From positions 33,283 through 97,282 of the forward strand of contig NZ_QVMT01000016.1 in the NCBI RefSeq assembly GCF_003418935.1: a stretch of DNA of 64,000 bases. The letters run 5' to 3'. Origin of the DNA: Emticicia sp. C21 (lineage in GTDB: Bacteria > Bacteroidota > Bacteroidia > Cytophagales > Spirosomataceae). This document shows, one piece after another, positions 26,180 through 34,572 of the stretch. Position 1 is the stretch's first letter. Every line of letters begins with the position of its first letter. Under the pieces are notes generated by a model. That model had not been told where the DNA came from, made no database searches, and saw nothing but the letters and a program-made list of their open reading frames with translations. Both the position numbers and the translations under genes were made by a program.

Positions 26180-27468
26180 CCGGTACTCGGTTGAAACATC
26201 GGCTCTACCTTTGAGATTTTTTCTAATAAATGCCCAACTGTCTCACTTCTGAAATCCTGCTCTGATGGAAGTGTGACCATCAATCCACCTGCCAGATCCT
26301 GAGCCAATCGACTGATTTCATACGGTAATTTTGTCACATGATGCTTACAGACATTAGCCAACATATCATCAGCCAGATAAGCACCAGATAATGTCGGCTT
26401 TGATTGATAAGAAGCCGCGATTCCTGTAGCATAAATAGTTTCGTTAAGATGTGTCATTTCTACCAGTTTATCTTTGATATGGCTGGCTTTATCTGCACCG
26501 TTGTATTCGGCAATTGTTGCTGCAGCCCCAATTAATACATCACCTACTCCACTTTTACATACGTAACTCCTACGATGGTAGCAGGTAAAACGCTCAACTA
26601 ACATTGACGCAAATTCATATTCACCATCCATAAAAATCAATTCATTCGGAATAAAAACATTCTCAAAGATTACCATCGCTTCCTGTCCACCATATTGCGC
26701 ATTTCCTGCATCAATATCGCCTGACTCCATACTACGGGTATCACAGGATTGTCGGCCATAAATATAGGTAATACCCCTTGCATCTACAGGAATTGCTCCT
26801 ATGATAGCATAATCTTTATCATTTTCTGAAAGTCTCATAGTTGGCATTACCAACAACCAATGAGAATTCAGGCAGCCTGTCTGGTGCGCTTTAGCACCAG
26901 TAATGTAAACACCATCATGTGAACGTTTGGAGATATGCACAAACAAATCAGGGTCTGCCTGTTGGTGAGGCGCAAGGCTTCTGTCTCCTTTTACATCAGT
27001 CATTGCTCCACCAATCACAAAATTGTGTTTTTGGGTATAGGCAATAAATTCTTTAAAACGTGTATGATACGGAGTATTGTGTCGGGCATCTATTTCAAAA
27101 GTAGTCGAATACAATGCATTGAAAGCATCCATCCCAACACATCTTTGAAAACAAGTACCTGTCAATTGCCCCAGGCGGCGCTGCATTTTATTCTGTAAAA
27201 CCACATCTTCTCTTGATTGAGCAATATGCAAAAATCGATTAACACGCTTGCCTGTGAAAGGTGAAATGGCTGTAGCTAATTCGGGTTCTTGTAAAGCTAA
27301 ATCAAATGTTTCTGCCACTGCATTAACAGAAGGACGAATCATCGGGTGGTCAACTGTATCTTCAACCAATTCACCGAAAAGGTACACTTTCAGGTTTCTG
27401 CCTCGGAGGCTATTTATATATTCCTCGGCAGTGCTGATACCTTTTATGGCTTCATCTATACTTTGCAT
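26176..27468 (-). CDS. 4-hydroxybutyryl-CoA dehydratase/vinylacetyl-CoA isomerase-like protein, frameshifted near its 3' end
   Basis: 430 residues of an FAD- and [4Fe-4S]-dependent dehydratase related to AbfD and HpaB. Iron-sulfur ligands appear in GTCFQRCVGMDAFN (two Cys three apart) and CYHRRSYVCKSG (His and Cys). FAD-site-like stretches include GGAMTDVKGDRS and GCLNSHWLLV. The enzyme normally runs to about 490-500 residues; here the frame ends early with KISKVEPMFQPSTG. A one-base shift at a run of six A (plus-strand T-run 26217-26222) rejoins the family C-terminus exactly. The gene is therefore a recent frameshift mutant, a sequencing error or, less likely, a slippage site. It leads a minus-strand cluster with a hydrolase and an enoyl-CoA hydratase relative. 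Confidence 0.8.
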   Translation of the reverse strand: MQSIDEAIKGISTAEEYINSLRGRNLKVYLFGELVEDTVDHPMIRPSVNAVAETFDLALQEPELATAISPFTGKRVNRFLHIAQSREDVVLQNKMQRRLGQLTGTCFQRCVGMDAFNALYSTTFEIDARHNTPYHTRFKEFIAYTQKHNFVIGGAMTDVKGDRSLAPHQQADPDLFVHISKRSHDGVYITGAKAHQTGCLNSHWLLVMPTMRLSENDKDYAIIGAIPVDARGITYIYGRQSCDTRSMESGDIDAGNAQYGGQEAMVIFENVFIPNELIFMDGEYEFASMLVERFTCYHRRSYVCKSGVGDVLIGAAATIAEYNGADKASHIKDKLVEMTHLNETIYATGIAASYQSKPTLSGAYLADDMLANVCKHHVTKLPYEISRLAQDLAGGLMVTLPSEQDFRSETVGHLLEKISKVEPMFQPSTG

Positions 27469-27473
27469 AACTT

Positions 27474-28391
27474 TTAATTTTTATCAGTTGAATCAGATGT
27501 CTTCTTTTTTAGGTGCTCTATAATGGCAGGCATAATAATCTCCAACACGGGTTTTGGCATTTGATGTCCCATGCCTTCCACCCAGAGCATTTTTGCATCA
27601 GGTATTTTAGGCGCATAGATAGTAGCATGAATAGGTGGAATCAACGGATCTTCTGTGCCATGAATAACTAGAGTAGGTGCTTTAATTTTAACCAATTCAT
27701 GCAATCGAGAACCGGACGCTGCAATGCCACAAAACTGTTGAAATCTTGCTCTGGGATTTTGCCCTTTCCTGGTTTCTATTCCCTCGGTAAAAACAGTTCG
27801 CAAATGGTTATGATTAAACGGGAAAGTCTTGCCATTCAACCTGCGATAGGTATTCACATAACTCTCAACCGTTATCGCAGGAAACGCTAGTTTGCTTTTA
27901 ACTGTAAAATTTTTCAGAAAAAAAGGAATCAGTTTCATAAACGATCTTCCTCTAAAAAATGGTACTGCACCAGGGTCAAGAATAAACCCTGATGACATAA
28001 TAGATACCAGACACATGATTCTTTCAGGATAAGAAATAGCTATTCGCTGCGCAATCATTCCTCCCATTGAAACGCCTATGATATGTGCTTTATTAATTGA
28101 CAAATAGTCTAACAACTCTATACTATCTTGCGCCATATCTTCTAAAGTGTAAGGCCTTTTCCTATGCCATGTATCGTTTAACCAGGTTGAAAGGCCAATA
28201 TCTCGGTTATCAAATCGAATAACATAATAACCCGCTTTCACTAAAGGCTCAATAAAATCATTAGTGAACATGATGCTTTGAGCATCCAATCCCATAATCA
28301 GCAGAATGGCCGGATGTTGTTTCTCTCCGAATGTTTCATAATAAATTTCTATATTATTACAGGGGGCTTTACCTGTTAAAGTTGGTTTCAT
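27474..28391 (-). CDS. Alpha/beta-fold hydrolase
   Basis: 305 residues. Nucleophile elbow GVSMGGM (GxSxG, near 105-111), an oxyanion-type motif ILLIMGLDAQSI near 30, the catalytic acid in GTEDPLIPP (near 245) and the catalytic His in GMGHQMPK (near 273). It begins with an enol-lactonase-like N-terminus (NIEIYYETFG). The substrate is unknown. The gene stops five bases before the dehydratase-like gene starts and is probably transcribed with it. Confidence 0.85.
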   Translation of the reverse strand: MKPTLTGKAPCNNIEIYYETFGEKQHPAILLIMGLDAQSIMFTNDFIEPLVKAGYYVIRFDNRDIGLSTWLNDTWHRKRPYTLEDMAQDSIELLDYLSINKAHIIGVSMGGMIAQRIAISYPERIMCLVSIMSSGFILDPGAVPFFRGRSFMKLIPFFLKNFTVKSKLAFPAITVESYVNTYRRLNGKTFPFNHNHLRTVFTEGIETRKGQNPRARFQQFCGIAASGSRLHELVKIKAPTLVIHGTEDPLIPPIHATIYAPKIPDAKMLWVEGMGHQMPKPVLEIIMPAIIEHLKKKTSDSTDKN

Positions 28392-28439
28392 GAGATTTTT
28401 AATAACAGCTAACGAGTAATTAATCTGAATTCTATTATA

Positions 28440-28461
28440 GAGACGTATTGCAATACGTCTC
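28440..28461. repeat. 22-bp perfect palindrome
   Basis: GAGACGTATTG followed directly by its exact inverse complement, in the gap between two minus-strand genes. I recall very similar AGACGTATTGCAATACGTCT palindromes as dispersed intergenic repeats in several bacterial phyla. No T-run follows. Confidence 0.6.
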
Positions 28462-28561
28462 CAAAGGCATGTCTAAACAGTGAATTTTAATTGGATATAG
28501 TAAATTAAGTACAAGCACTTCTCTCTTCATCAATTAAAGGAAATGTATTATTAATAAGTCT

Positions 28562-29320
28562 CTATTTATTCTTCTCAAAATTTCTCAAAAACTCAGCTCT
28601 ATCAGTAATATCGGTTAGAAAAGTCTGTTCTATCGCTAATCCTTCATCCAAGGTTTTCGAGAAGCCTTCATTGTAAAGGTGTTTCATCGCTGCTATCGTC
28701 TGTGCTGAGTTTTGCAAGATGTCATTAGCTAACTCAAAGGCTGTTTCTTCCAATTTATCCAAAGGCACAGCTCTGTTCACTAAGCCTATTCGTTCGGCTT
28801 CTTTGCCTGTAATTGGTCTGGCTGTAAATGATAACTCTTTGGCTTTCAGAATTCCTACTAACTTAGGCAATCGTTGAGTCATTCCCCATTTAGGCAATAT
28901 TCCCCATTTGGTGTGGGTATCTCCTATTTTTGCATCTTCGGCTGCCAGAATCAAATCAAAAAACATCATCAATTCGGTTGCACCGGTATAGCAATGTCCA
29001 TGTACCAAAACAATACCTGGTTGTGGCATTGTGCGTAAAATATGGGCGATGTCGTTGCCATCCTGCAGAATATCTGATGCTTTAAACTGACCACCTTGTA
29101 TACCTTCATTTAATGCCTTTAAATCAACCCCTGCCGAAAAAGCTCTGCCTGCTCCCTTTAGGATTACTACTTTAATATCGCTTCGTTTGGCTATATCCGC
29201 CAATGCCTGTTTTAATTCTACTATCATTAAAGGCGTGAGTGCATTTAACGAAGCTGGCTTGTTTAAGGTAAGAATAGCAATCGACTCTTTCTCCTCTACG
29301 ATTATATCCTGATATTCCAT
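28562..29320 (-). CDS. Enoyl-CoA hydratase/isomerase-family (crotonase fold) protein
   Basis: From the ATG, 252 residues. Crotonase landmarks: LTLNKPASLNALTP, oxyanion-hole GAGRAFSAGVDLKAL, then GHCYTGATELMMFFDLILAA and WGMTQRLPKLVG, with GKEAERIGLVNRAVP toward the end. The first catalytic Glu (in ATEL) is present. The position of the second hydratase Glu appears to be Thr/Lys (THTKWGILP), so the reaction may be isomerisation or another CoA-ester reaction. A TTG seven codons upstream is in frame. Clustered with the hydrolase and the dehydratase-like gene, hinting at CoA-ester metabolism. Confidence 0.85.
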   Translation of the reverse strand: MEYQDIIVEEKESIAILTLNKPASLNALTPLMIVELKQALADIAKRSDIKVVILKGAGRAFSAGVDLKALNEGIQGGQFKASDILQDGNDIAHILRTMPQPGIVLVHGHCYTGATELMMFFDLILAAEDAKIGDTHTKWGILPKWGMTQRLPKLVGILKAKELSFTARPITGKEAERIGLVNRAVPLDKLEETAFELANDILQNSAQTIAAMKHLYNEGFSKTLDEGLAIEQTFLTDITDRAEFLRNFEKNK

Positions 29321-29439
29321 ATCGTCATAATTGATAAACAAATGTAAGCAATTTTATTATGCTTGCATACGGCTCTGATTGAAATTAAATGACCAAAAAT
29401 ATACCGTTCAAAAATTTTCCTCCTATAAATAAAATAAAC

Positions 29440-29478
29440 AACTAAAAACTTAGTTATATTTGTAAACTAAAAAACTAA
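29440..29478 (+). promoter_or_regulatory. Promoter with four AACTAA boxes ahead of the LRR gene
   Basis: TATATTTG (29455-29462) fits the -7 element. AACTAA occurs at 29440-29445, 29465-29470 and 29473-29478, and inverted (TTAGTT) at 29450-29455, bracketing the -7 box. The density suggests an operator. The MerR-like protein encoded downstream is a candidate binder (inference). Confidence 0.45.
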
Positions 29479-29482
29479 ATCT

Positions 29483-30937
29483 ATGAAAAACCTATTTTGC
29501 CTATTATTAATTATCTCCTTTTGCTCACATGGGCAACAGAAAGTGTTTAAAGCGAAGGATTTTGAAAGAGATATATTTCCATCAAAAATTACCAAAGATG
29601 GTAAGAGCACTATAGTGGAATCTACAAATCCGTATAAATCTCTTAATAATCCAATGCTTGACGATGCGAAAAATTATACGATTATACTAGAAGTAGAAAA
29701 TAAGCGGCTGCAACATGATTTTTACAAATTTGCCCGCGAACGCCATATAAGGTTTAATGAATTAAACGAAACCAAGAGTGTACCCGTTGAATTTATGGTT
29801 CAGCCTAACGGGGTTATAGACTATTTTGTTTATGGTTGGCAAGGTCCAATAAGAATTAACAATAGGGCTATTAGTGATAGCCTGAACCCGGAGTTTGAGC
29901 AGAAATTAGTTGCTGTAGCCAATGATTTTTGTAAAAACTACAAATTCCCGAGTCATTACAGTAAAGAAAAGTTCAGAATTGGTTTTTTACTCAATTTTGA
30001 CCTTATACCAAAAAAGCCAAGCAAAATGTTTATCTATAATGTAGCAATGGCCGAGGCTTGTGATAAACCCGACACTGTAAAAACATTGATGCTGAATGGC
30101 TTAAGATTAGAGTCATTTCCGATGGTAGTTTTTAAATTTAAAAATCTTGAAAAACTGGATTTGTCAAATAATTATATTCAAAAGGTACCTAAGGCAGTAT
30201 CGAAAATCAAGAACCTTAAATTTTTAAGTATCAGCAACAATCCTATCAATAATAACAAGATAAAATTTAAGAGAAATAACCATATAAAAGATTTAAATCT
30301 GCAGTACACAGGTATACCATACTTACCAAGAAGCCTGTCAAAGAATCAAAAGCTTGAAGTCTTGTTCTTAGGAAACAATCGGTTTATCAGTTTCAGAAAG
30401 CGTGATTTTAAAAAGATGAATAATCTGAAAGCGTTGAATCTATACAATGCCCGGCTATCTGAGTTACCAATGAGCGTAACAAAATTGCTAAATTTAGAGG
30501 AGCTGGATTTATACTATAATGACTTAAAGCAACTACCTAATGAAATTTGTGATATGCCAAAACTGAAAACTTTGGCAGTATCGAATAATGAGCTTTGGAA
30601 TCTACCTGCTCATATCGCAAAAATCAAGACTCTTGAAACGCTATATGCTCACCATAACCGACTGAATGATTTACCTACCCTACCCGATTTAAAGTTGCTG
30701 CATATTGGGAACAATATGTTCAAAACAGTACCTGAAAAGGTATATTCATTAGATAATCTGGTTGAGATTGATATGACTAAAAACCAGATTATGGAAGTAC
30801 CTACTCAACTCAGAAAGTTTGAAAAATTACAAAGAGTTTTCTTAGTAGGAAATGATTTTGAAAGAATTGCAGAGAAGAAAGAAGAATTAGCTAAATTGGT
30901 GACTGATTTAGAGAAAAAAGATATTCTAGTACGTTAA
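29483..30937 (+). CDS. Secreted leucine-rich-repeat protein with TonB-C-like N-terminal region
   Basis: 484 residues. A signal peptide (MKNLFCLLLIISFCSHGQ) precedes a domain (about 75-165) with VPVEFMVQPNGVIDYFVYGW and a later cluster resembling TonB C-terminal folds. From about 195 come ten or so LRRs of 22-24 residues, such as FKNLEKLDLSNNYIQKVPKA, LNLEELDLYYNDLKQLPNEI and NLVEIDMTKNQIMEVPTQLR. Likely an extracytoplasmic protein-binding scaffold. No enzyme motif is seen. The stop TAA overlaps the next gene by one base (TAATG), indicating translational coupling. Confidence 0.8.
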   Translation: MKNLFCLLLIISFCSHGQQKVFKAKDFERDIFPSKITKDGKSTIVESTNPYKSLNNPMLDDAKNYTIILEVENKRLQHDFYKFARERHIRFNELNETKSVPVEFMVQPNGVIDYFVYGWQGPIRINNRAISDSLNPEFEQKLVAVANDFCKNYKFPSHYSKEKFRIGFLLNFDLIPKKPSKMFIYNVAMAEACDKPDTVKTLMLNGLRLESFPMVVFKFKNLEKLDLSNNYIQKVPKAVSKIKNLKFLSISNNPINNNKIKFKRNNHIKDLNLQYTGIPYLPRSLSKNQKLEVLFLGNNRFISFRKRDFKKMNNLKALNLYNARLSELPMSVTKLLNLEELDLYYNDLKQLPNEICDMPKLKTLAVSNNELWNLPAHIAKIKTLETLYAHHNRLNDLPTLPDLKLLHIGNNMFKTVPEKVYSLDNLVEIDMTKNQIMEVPTQLRKFEKLQRVFLVGNDFERIAEKKEELAKLVTDLEKKDILVR

Positions 30938-31242
30938 TGAAGCTTTTCTATACTACCAACGAAGTGGCAGATATTCTGGGCGTTACGGCCTCAAAAATCC
31001 GGTTTTATGAAAAAAAATTCAAACTAAGGTTTGAACGTAATGGTCGTGACCGAAAGCTCACTCAAAAAGATATTAACAGACTTCGGGAGATTATAGATGT
31101 AAAAAGCACAGGTACACTCACCTTGAAAGGTACAGAACGGAAGATTAATAAAAAGACAGACCTGAATAAAAGCAAAAACGCTCTGAAAACCAGATTACTG
31201 ACTATCAGAGCGTTTTTACAGGATACGCTAAAAGAAATTTAA
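30937..31242 (+). CDS. Small MerR-like DNA-binding protein
   Basis: 101 residues. The MerR winged helix-turn-helix reads FYTTNEVADILGVTASKIRF (4-23), then YEKKFKL, DRKLTQKDINRLREI. The remainder is basic and lacks a ligand-binding domain. Coupled to the LRR gene by a one-base overlap. It converges with rlmB, overlapping it by four bases at the stops. It could regulate its own operon through the AACTAA boxes, which is untested. Confidence 0.8.
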   Translation: MKLFYTTNEVADILGVTASKIRFYEKKFKLRFERNGRDRKLTQKDINRLREIIDVKSTGTLTLKGTERKINKKTDLNKSKNALKTRLLTIRAFLQDTLKEI

Positions 31243-32093
31243 ATTCTTTGCCTTACAGTTTCATATAAGATTACTCCGGTAGCTACAGAGACATTCAACG
31301 AACCTATTTTACCTAACATAGGTATTTTGGTTGCACGATCTGCCTGTTCTAATAAGTTTTCAGAAATACCATCTTCTTCAGAACCCATTAAGATAGCCGT
31401 CGGAACGGTGAAGTCTATGGTATATAATTCTTCAGTAGCTTTTTCGGTACAGGCAACAACCTGAATTCCTGATTGTTTCAATTCATCCAAAACCTGTGAA
31501 AGGCTATTTTCACGACAAACTGGCAGGTAATTCAAAGCCCCGGATGATGTTTTCATCGCATCGGCATTAATTTGTGCAGCTCCTCTTGACGCTACAATAA
31601 TCGCATGAACCCCTGAGCATTCGGCAGTACGGGCAATAGCACCAAAGTTACGGACATCAGTGATTCTGTCTAATACCAGTAACAGAGGCACCTCGCCTTT
31701 CTCGAAAATATCAGCTATAACGTTTGAAGTTTTGGCGTAATTAACGGCAGACACAAAGGCTATTACACCCTGGTGATTTTTCATTGTGATTCGATTCAGT
31801 TTTTCGAGAGGTACTCGTTGCACTGGTAAATCACGTTCTTTAGCGAGTTTTTCAACTTCGGCGTGGCCAAACTCCCTTTGTATTAATATTTTTTCAATCT
31901 CTTTTGGGCCTTTCAGTGTTTCCAATACCGATTGTACACCAAAAACTATATCTGGTTTAGACGATTTTTCAAAATTAGGCTTTGCAAAAAACTTTTGCTT
32001 TTTCTTAAAATCCGGGCGTGATCCGTCAGCTCGGTTTCCCTCTCTACGATCGCCTGATTCCGAATTTACTCCATAACGTTTCCTGTTCTCCAT
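31239..32093 (-). CDS. rlmB: TrmH/SpoU-family RNA 2'-O-ribose methyltransferase (RlmB-like)
   Basis: 284 residues from the ATG. An RNA-binding L30e-like domain (DIVFGVQSVLETLKGPKEIE, HQGVIAFVSA) precedes the knotted SPOUT domain: LLVLDRITDVRNFGAIARTA, GALNYLPVCREN, TAILMGSEEDGIS and KIPMLGKIGSLNVSVATGV. These are the three SpoU motifs, including the Asn, Arg, Glu and Ser positions. It probably methylates G2251 of 23S rRNA; other TrmH targets cannot be excluded. The basic N-terminal tail is longer than in E. coli. A TTG seven codons upstream is not preferred. The 5' end overlaps the GWxTD gene by 28 bases, so an operon is likely. Confidence 0.88.
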   Translation of the reverse strand: MENRKRYGVNSESGDRREGNRADGSRPDFKKKQKFFAKPNFEKSSKPDIVFGVQSVLETLKGPKEIEKILIQREFGHAEVEKLAKERDLPVQRVPLEKLNRITMKNHQGVIAFVSAVNYAKTSNVIADIFEKGEVPLLLVLDRITDVRNFGAIARTAECSGVHAIIVASRGAAQINADAMKTSSGALNYLPVCRENSLSQVLDELKQSGIQVVACTEKATEELYTIDFTVPTAILMGSEEDGISENLLEQADRATKIPMLGKIGSLNVSVATGVILYETVRQRI

Positions 32094-33340
32094 GCTTCTA
32101 CGAACGGATACCAATATGCCTGATATTCGGGATACCGAACCAGCTCATAATAGTTATCTGTAAACTGATTTGGTTTTTTATTAAATGTAAAAATAATTTC
32201 TGAAAAATTCTGACTTTGTGCATACATCCACACCTCTCTGTCACGGCTTCTTTGCACTTTATTCGGTGGTCCTAGGATGATATAAACCATGCCCTTATCG
32301 GTCTTCCACCCCTCTTTAAACGAAGTAAACAAGCGGTTAGCCTCTTCAATTCGTCTGAAATAGGTTTTAATAATTTTCTTGGATAAAGCCTGGTTACCAC
32401 CTGTAATCGTCAGGAAATAACGATCAAGTGCCTGTTTCGCATCAGTATTCTCGCTAACAGTACGCGTTTCCTGGCTCGTACTCATATAGATAAGTGGTTT
32501 CACCAGTTTCTCAGGCATTGTAAACTTAGGAAAACGGTTATCAACTATCAGAAAGCCAAAACCATTTTTTGTATTCATTGTGTCTTCCACGGCAAAATAT
32601 AAACCCTCATTTTGCAATTGTAGTGGTGTACCTGATTGTATTTTCACTATTTCTTCCTGTTTCAACGATTTGATGGCAGGCTTTAGGGTAGTTGCCATTG
32701 GCGATTGCGCCGGGTCAAAATCGTTGGCATACCGAATAAGATACAAATCACGAACGTGGTTATCAACGCTACGTATCTGAAAGGTATCGTTCTTATTGAT
32801 ATAGTTTCTGAAAAGCGGACGAGAAAAATCGCCTACATATAAACCAAACCTATCACTTAACCTGGTCGCTGAGAAATCAATCACTAAATCATTATTCGAT
32901 TTCTTGTTAGTAGATAACTCAAATAATTCAGTTAATAATAATGCCTTGCTAACATTCTTAGGTCTCTGTACGTCGAATACGACTTCAATTTTATCGTCTC
33001 GCAACAAGAAATTCTGTTCTGTAAAATCAATTTTACTGAAAGCTAGCCTATCTCTCACGCCATAATCAGATTGCAATAGCCAACTCATACGAAACGAATC
33101 TTTCATCTGCTGCAAAGCTTTGTCTCTGCTCAGATTCTCGACATCTAACTCCATAAAAATCTTTGCAGTGGAAGAATCTTTTACAATGTATCGACTCTTA
33201 ATTGCTACAACCATAGGTTTAGCTACCACTTCAGGGGTATTTACAGCAGTTTTAATCTCGCGTGGAGCTTTGGTATTCGTTTTCTTATTGGTTGCACACC
33301 CCGTGAGGCCCAATATTAAAGCATATAAAAGTATTTTTCT
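32066..33340 (-). CDS. GWxTD domain lipoprotein
   Basis: 424 residues starting MRKILLYALILGLTGC, a good lipoprotein signal (lipobox LTGC). The C-terminal region carries the naming motif FKEGWKTDKGMVYIILGPP followed by KVQRSRDREVWMYAQ, and FNKKPNQFTDNYYELVRYPE near the end. The N-terminal two thirds is a beta-rich region typical of these envelope proteins. The function is unknown. The longer TTG start at 33364 lies on the promoter element at 33362-33369, so the ATG is chosen. Upstream partner of rlmB in a likely operon. Confidence 0.85.
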   Translation of the reverse strand, partial: RKILLYALILGLTGCATNKKTNTKAPREIKTAVNTPEVVAKPMVVAIKSRYIVKDSSTAKIFMELDVENLSRDKALQQMKDSFRMSWLLQSDYGVRDRLAFSKIDFTEQNFLLRDDKIEVVFDVQRPKNVSKALLLTELFELSTNKKSNNDLVIDFSATRLSDRFGLYVGDFSRPLFRNYINKNDTFQIRSVDNHVRDLYLIRYANDFDPAQSPMATTLKPAIKSLKQEEIVKIQSGTPLQLQNEGLYFAVEDTMNTKNGFGFLIVDNRFPKFTMPEKLVKPLIYMSTSQETRTVSENTDAKQALDRYFLTITGGNQALSKKIIKTYFRRIEEANRLFTSFKEGWKTDKGMVYIILGPPNKVQRSRDREVWMYAQSQNFSEIIFTFNKKPNQFTDNYYELVRYPEYQAYWYPFVEAWRTGNVME

Positions 33341-33361
33341 CATTATACCCGATTCTTGTTC

Positions 33362-33369
33362 CAAATGTA
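33362..33369 (-). promoter_or_regulatory. -7 promoter element (TACATTTG) for the GWxTD gene
   Basis: An exact TAnnTTTG match on the minus strand 22 bases before the ATG. It decides the start codon. Confidence 0.5.
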
Positions 33370-33473
33370 GAAATTTTCTCTTTAATAAAAATATTTAATG
33401 AAGAAAAACAAATTCAGAACGCGCCAGTAAGAAAATTTATTGCGAATTGTAGCAAGAAATGTATGACCACTCT

Positions 33474-33509
33474 TAGCTAATCATTCTACAGTAGCTAATC
33501 ATTCTACAG
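33474..33509. repeat. Two tandem copies of an 18-bp unit
   Basis: TAGCTAATCATTCTACAG is present twice with no interruption, followed by a partial third copy (TAGTTAAG). The cause may be slippage. Confidence 0.85.
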
Positions 33510-33548
33510 TAGTTAAGAAAGGTGCTAATAACTCCTACTACTGATCTT

Positions 33549-33620
33549 ATGAAATAAATCTAAAATTACCCTCAAACGGGGATTGTCTCTTCAGAGGCGG
33601 GTTTTGTAATTTTATTTCAT
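33549..33620. repeat. 72-bp inverted-repeat element
   Basis: ATGAAATAAA-TCT-AAAATTAC (33549-33569) faces GTAATTTTATTTCAT (33606-33620). The arms match apart from a short insertion. The interior is GC-richer than the flanks. It resembles a small remnant of a mobile palindrome. Confidence 0.5.
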
Positions 33621-33986
33621 ATCAACCCATGTTTATGAATACTGTCATGCCAAGCTTACCCAATGAAATAGTCTACTTATAAGCTGACTAGAATTATAAC
33701 ATTTTTCATATGAAAACTTGTCGTAAAAGTATTTCTGTCTTTATACTTACATATTATCACAACACATCAGAGATCAAGCATTTTCTTAGAATACATCGCT
33801 CCTTTCTTTAAATCTGAGTTACGTTAATCGCATTTACTAAGATCGGGTCTATTATCTACATCAAAATGAACAATGGCAAAAAATTTCAGTTAGTGTGGAG
33901 GAAAAAGCCTCTTATCAGAAATCTATAACTAGTAAAACTCTCCATTTCTCTCTTGTCTTTGTGTTGCATTATCCTTTCCATTTCAA

Positions 33987-33994
33987 TACATTTG
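33987..33994 (+). promoter_or_regulatory. -7 promoter element (TACATTTG) for the GNAT gene
   Basis: An exact TAnnTTTG match 25 bases before the ATG, giving a very short leader. Confidence 0.45.
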
Positions 33995-34019
33995 TCTACA
34001 TTACATCAAGACAAATTCT

Positions 34020-34436
34020 ATGGACATATCTGTACAATACGCACACGAAAAAGACCTTAACTGGCAGGAATTTAATGATACCCTGATTGCTTCCACATTG
34101 GGAGAAAGAAGACCAGTCGATGACTTCGAACGCATAAAAGCTATGGTTGATAATGCGAACCTGATTATTACAGCCAGAATTAACAATAAGCTGGTTGGTG
34201 TAGCAAGATCGGTAACTGATTGGGTATTTTGTACGTATTTATCTGACTTATTTGTTGATGAAGATTACCAGAAGCTGGGTATTGGTAGGGAATTAATCAG
34301 ACATACAAAAATTGCTAGTCCGCAAGCTAAATTAATTCTGCTTTCAGCCCCAAAAGCCATTAATTATTATCCTCGAATTGGTATGACACATCATACACAT
34401 GCTTATACCTTAGACGACCCCAATGATTTGGTCTGA
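34020..34436 (+). CDS. GNAT-family N-acetyltransferase
   Basis: 138 residues. The acetyl-CoA binding strand-loop-helix is visible: LSDLFVDEDYQKLGIGREL (near 73-91, with the Q/RxxGxG/A pattern as QKLGIG). LVGVARSVTDWVFCTYLSDL comes before it and a C-terminal APKAINYYPRIGM motif after. The acceptor is unknown. Single gene, no close partners. Confidence 0.88.
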   Translation: MDISVQYAHEKDLNWQEFNDTLIASTLGERRPVDDFERIKAMVDNANLIITARINNKLVGVARSVTDWVFCTYLSDLFVDEDYQKLGIGRELIRHTKIASPQAKLILLSAPKAINYYPRIGMTHHTHAYTLDDPNDLV

Positions 34437-34485
34437 GCGCAATAAATAAATCTTTACGATAATAGAAACAAATCAGTTTCAAGCT

Positions 34486-34493
34486 TATATTTG
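34486..34493 (+). promoter_or_regulatory. -7 promoter element (TATATTTG) for the Gfo/Idh/MocA gene
   Basis: An exact TAnnTTTG match 80 bases before the ATG at 34573. Confidence 0.4.
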
Positions 34494-34572
34494 GTAATCT
34501 ATTCAATTTCAACATATGGTTTCAATCTTTGTATTCTAACCAATATCCTCTTATTTTCAACCTTAATATACT

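Larger units (their letters stand above)
33370..34019. other. 650-base intergenic region with short repeats
   Basis: No coding region of credible length or RNA gene was recognised between two divergent genes. The region holds an 18-bp tandem duplication, an inverted repeat and a promoter element for the GNAT gene (each listed separately). The remainder is plain AT-rich sequence, possibly a decayed gene or element. Confidence 0.5.
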
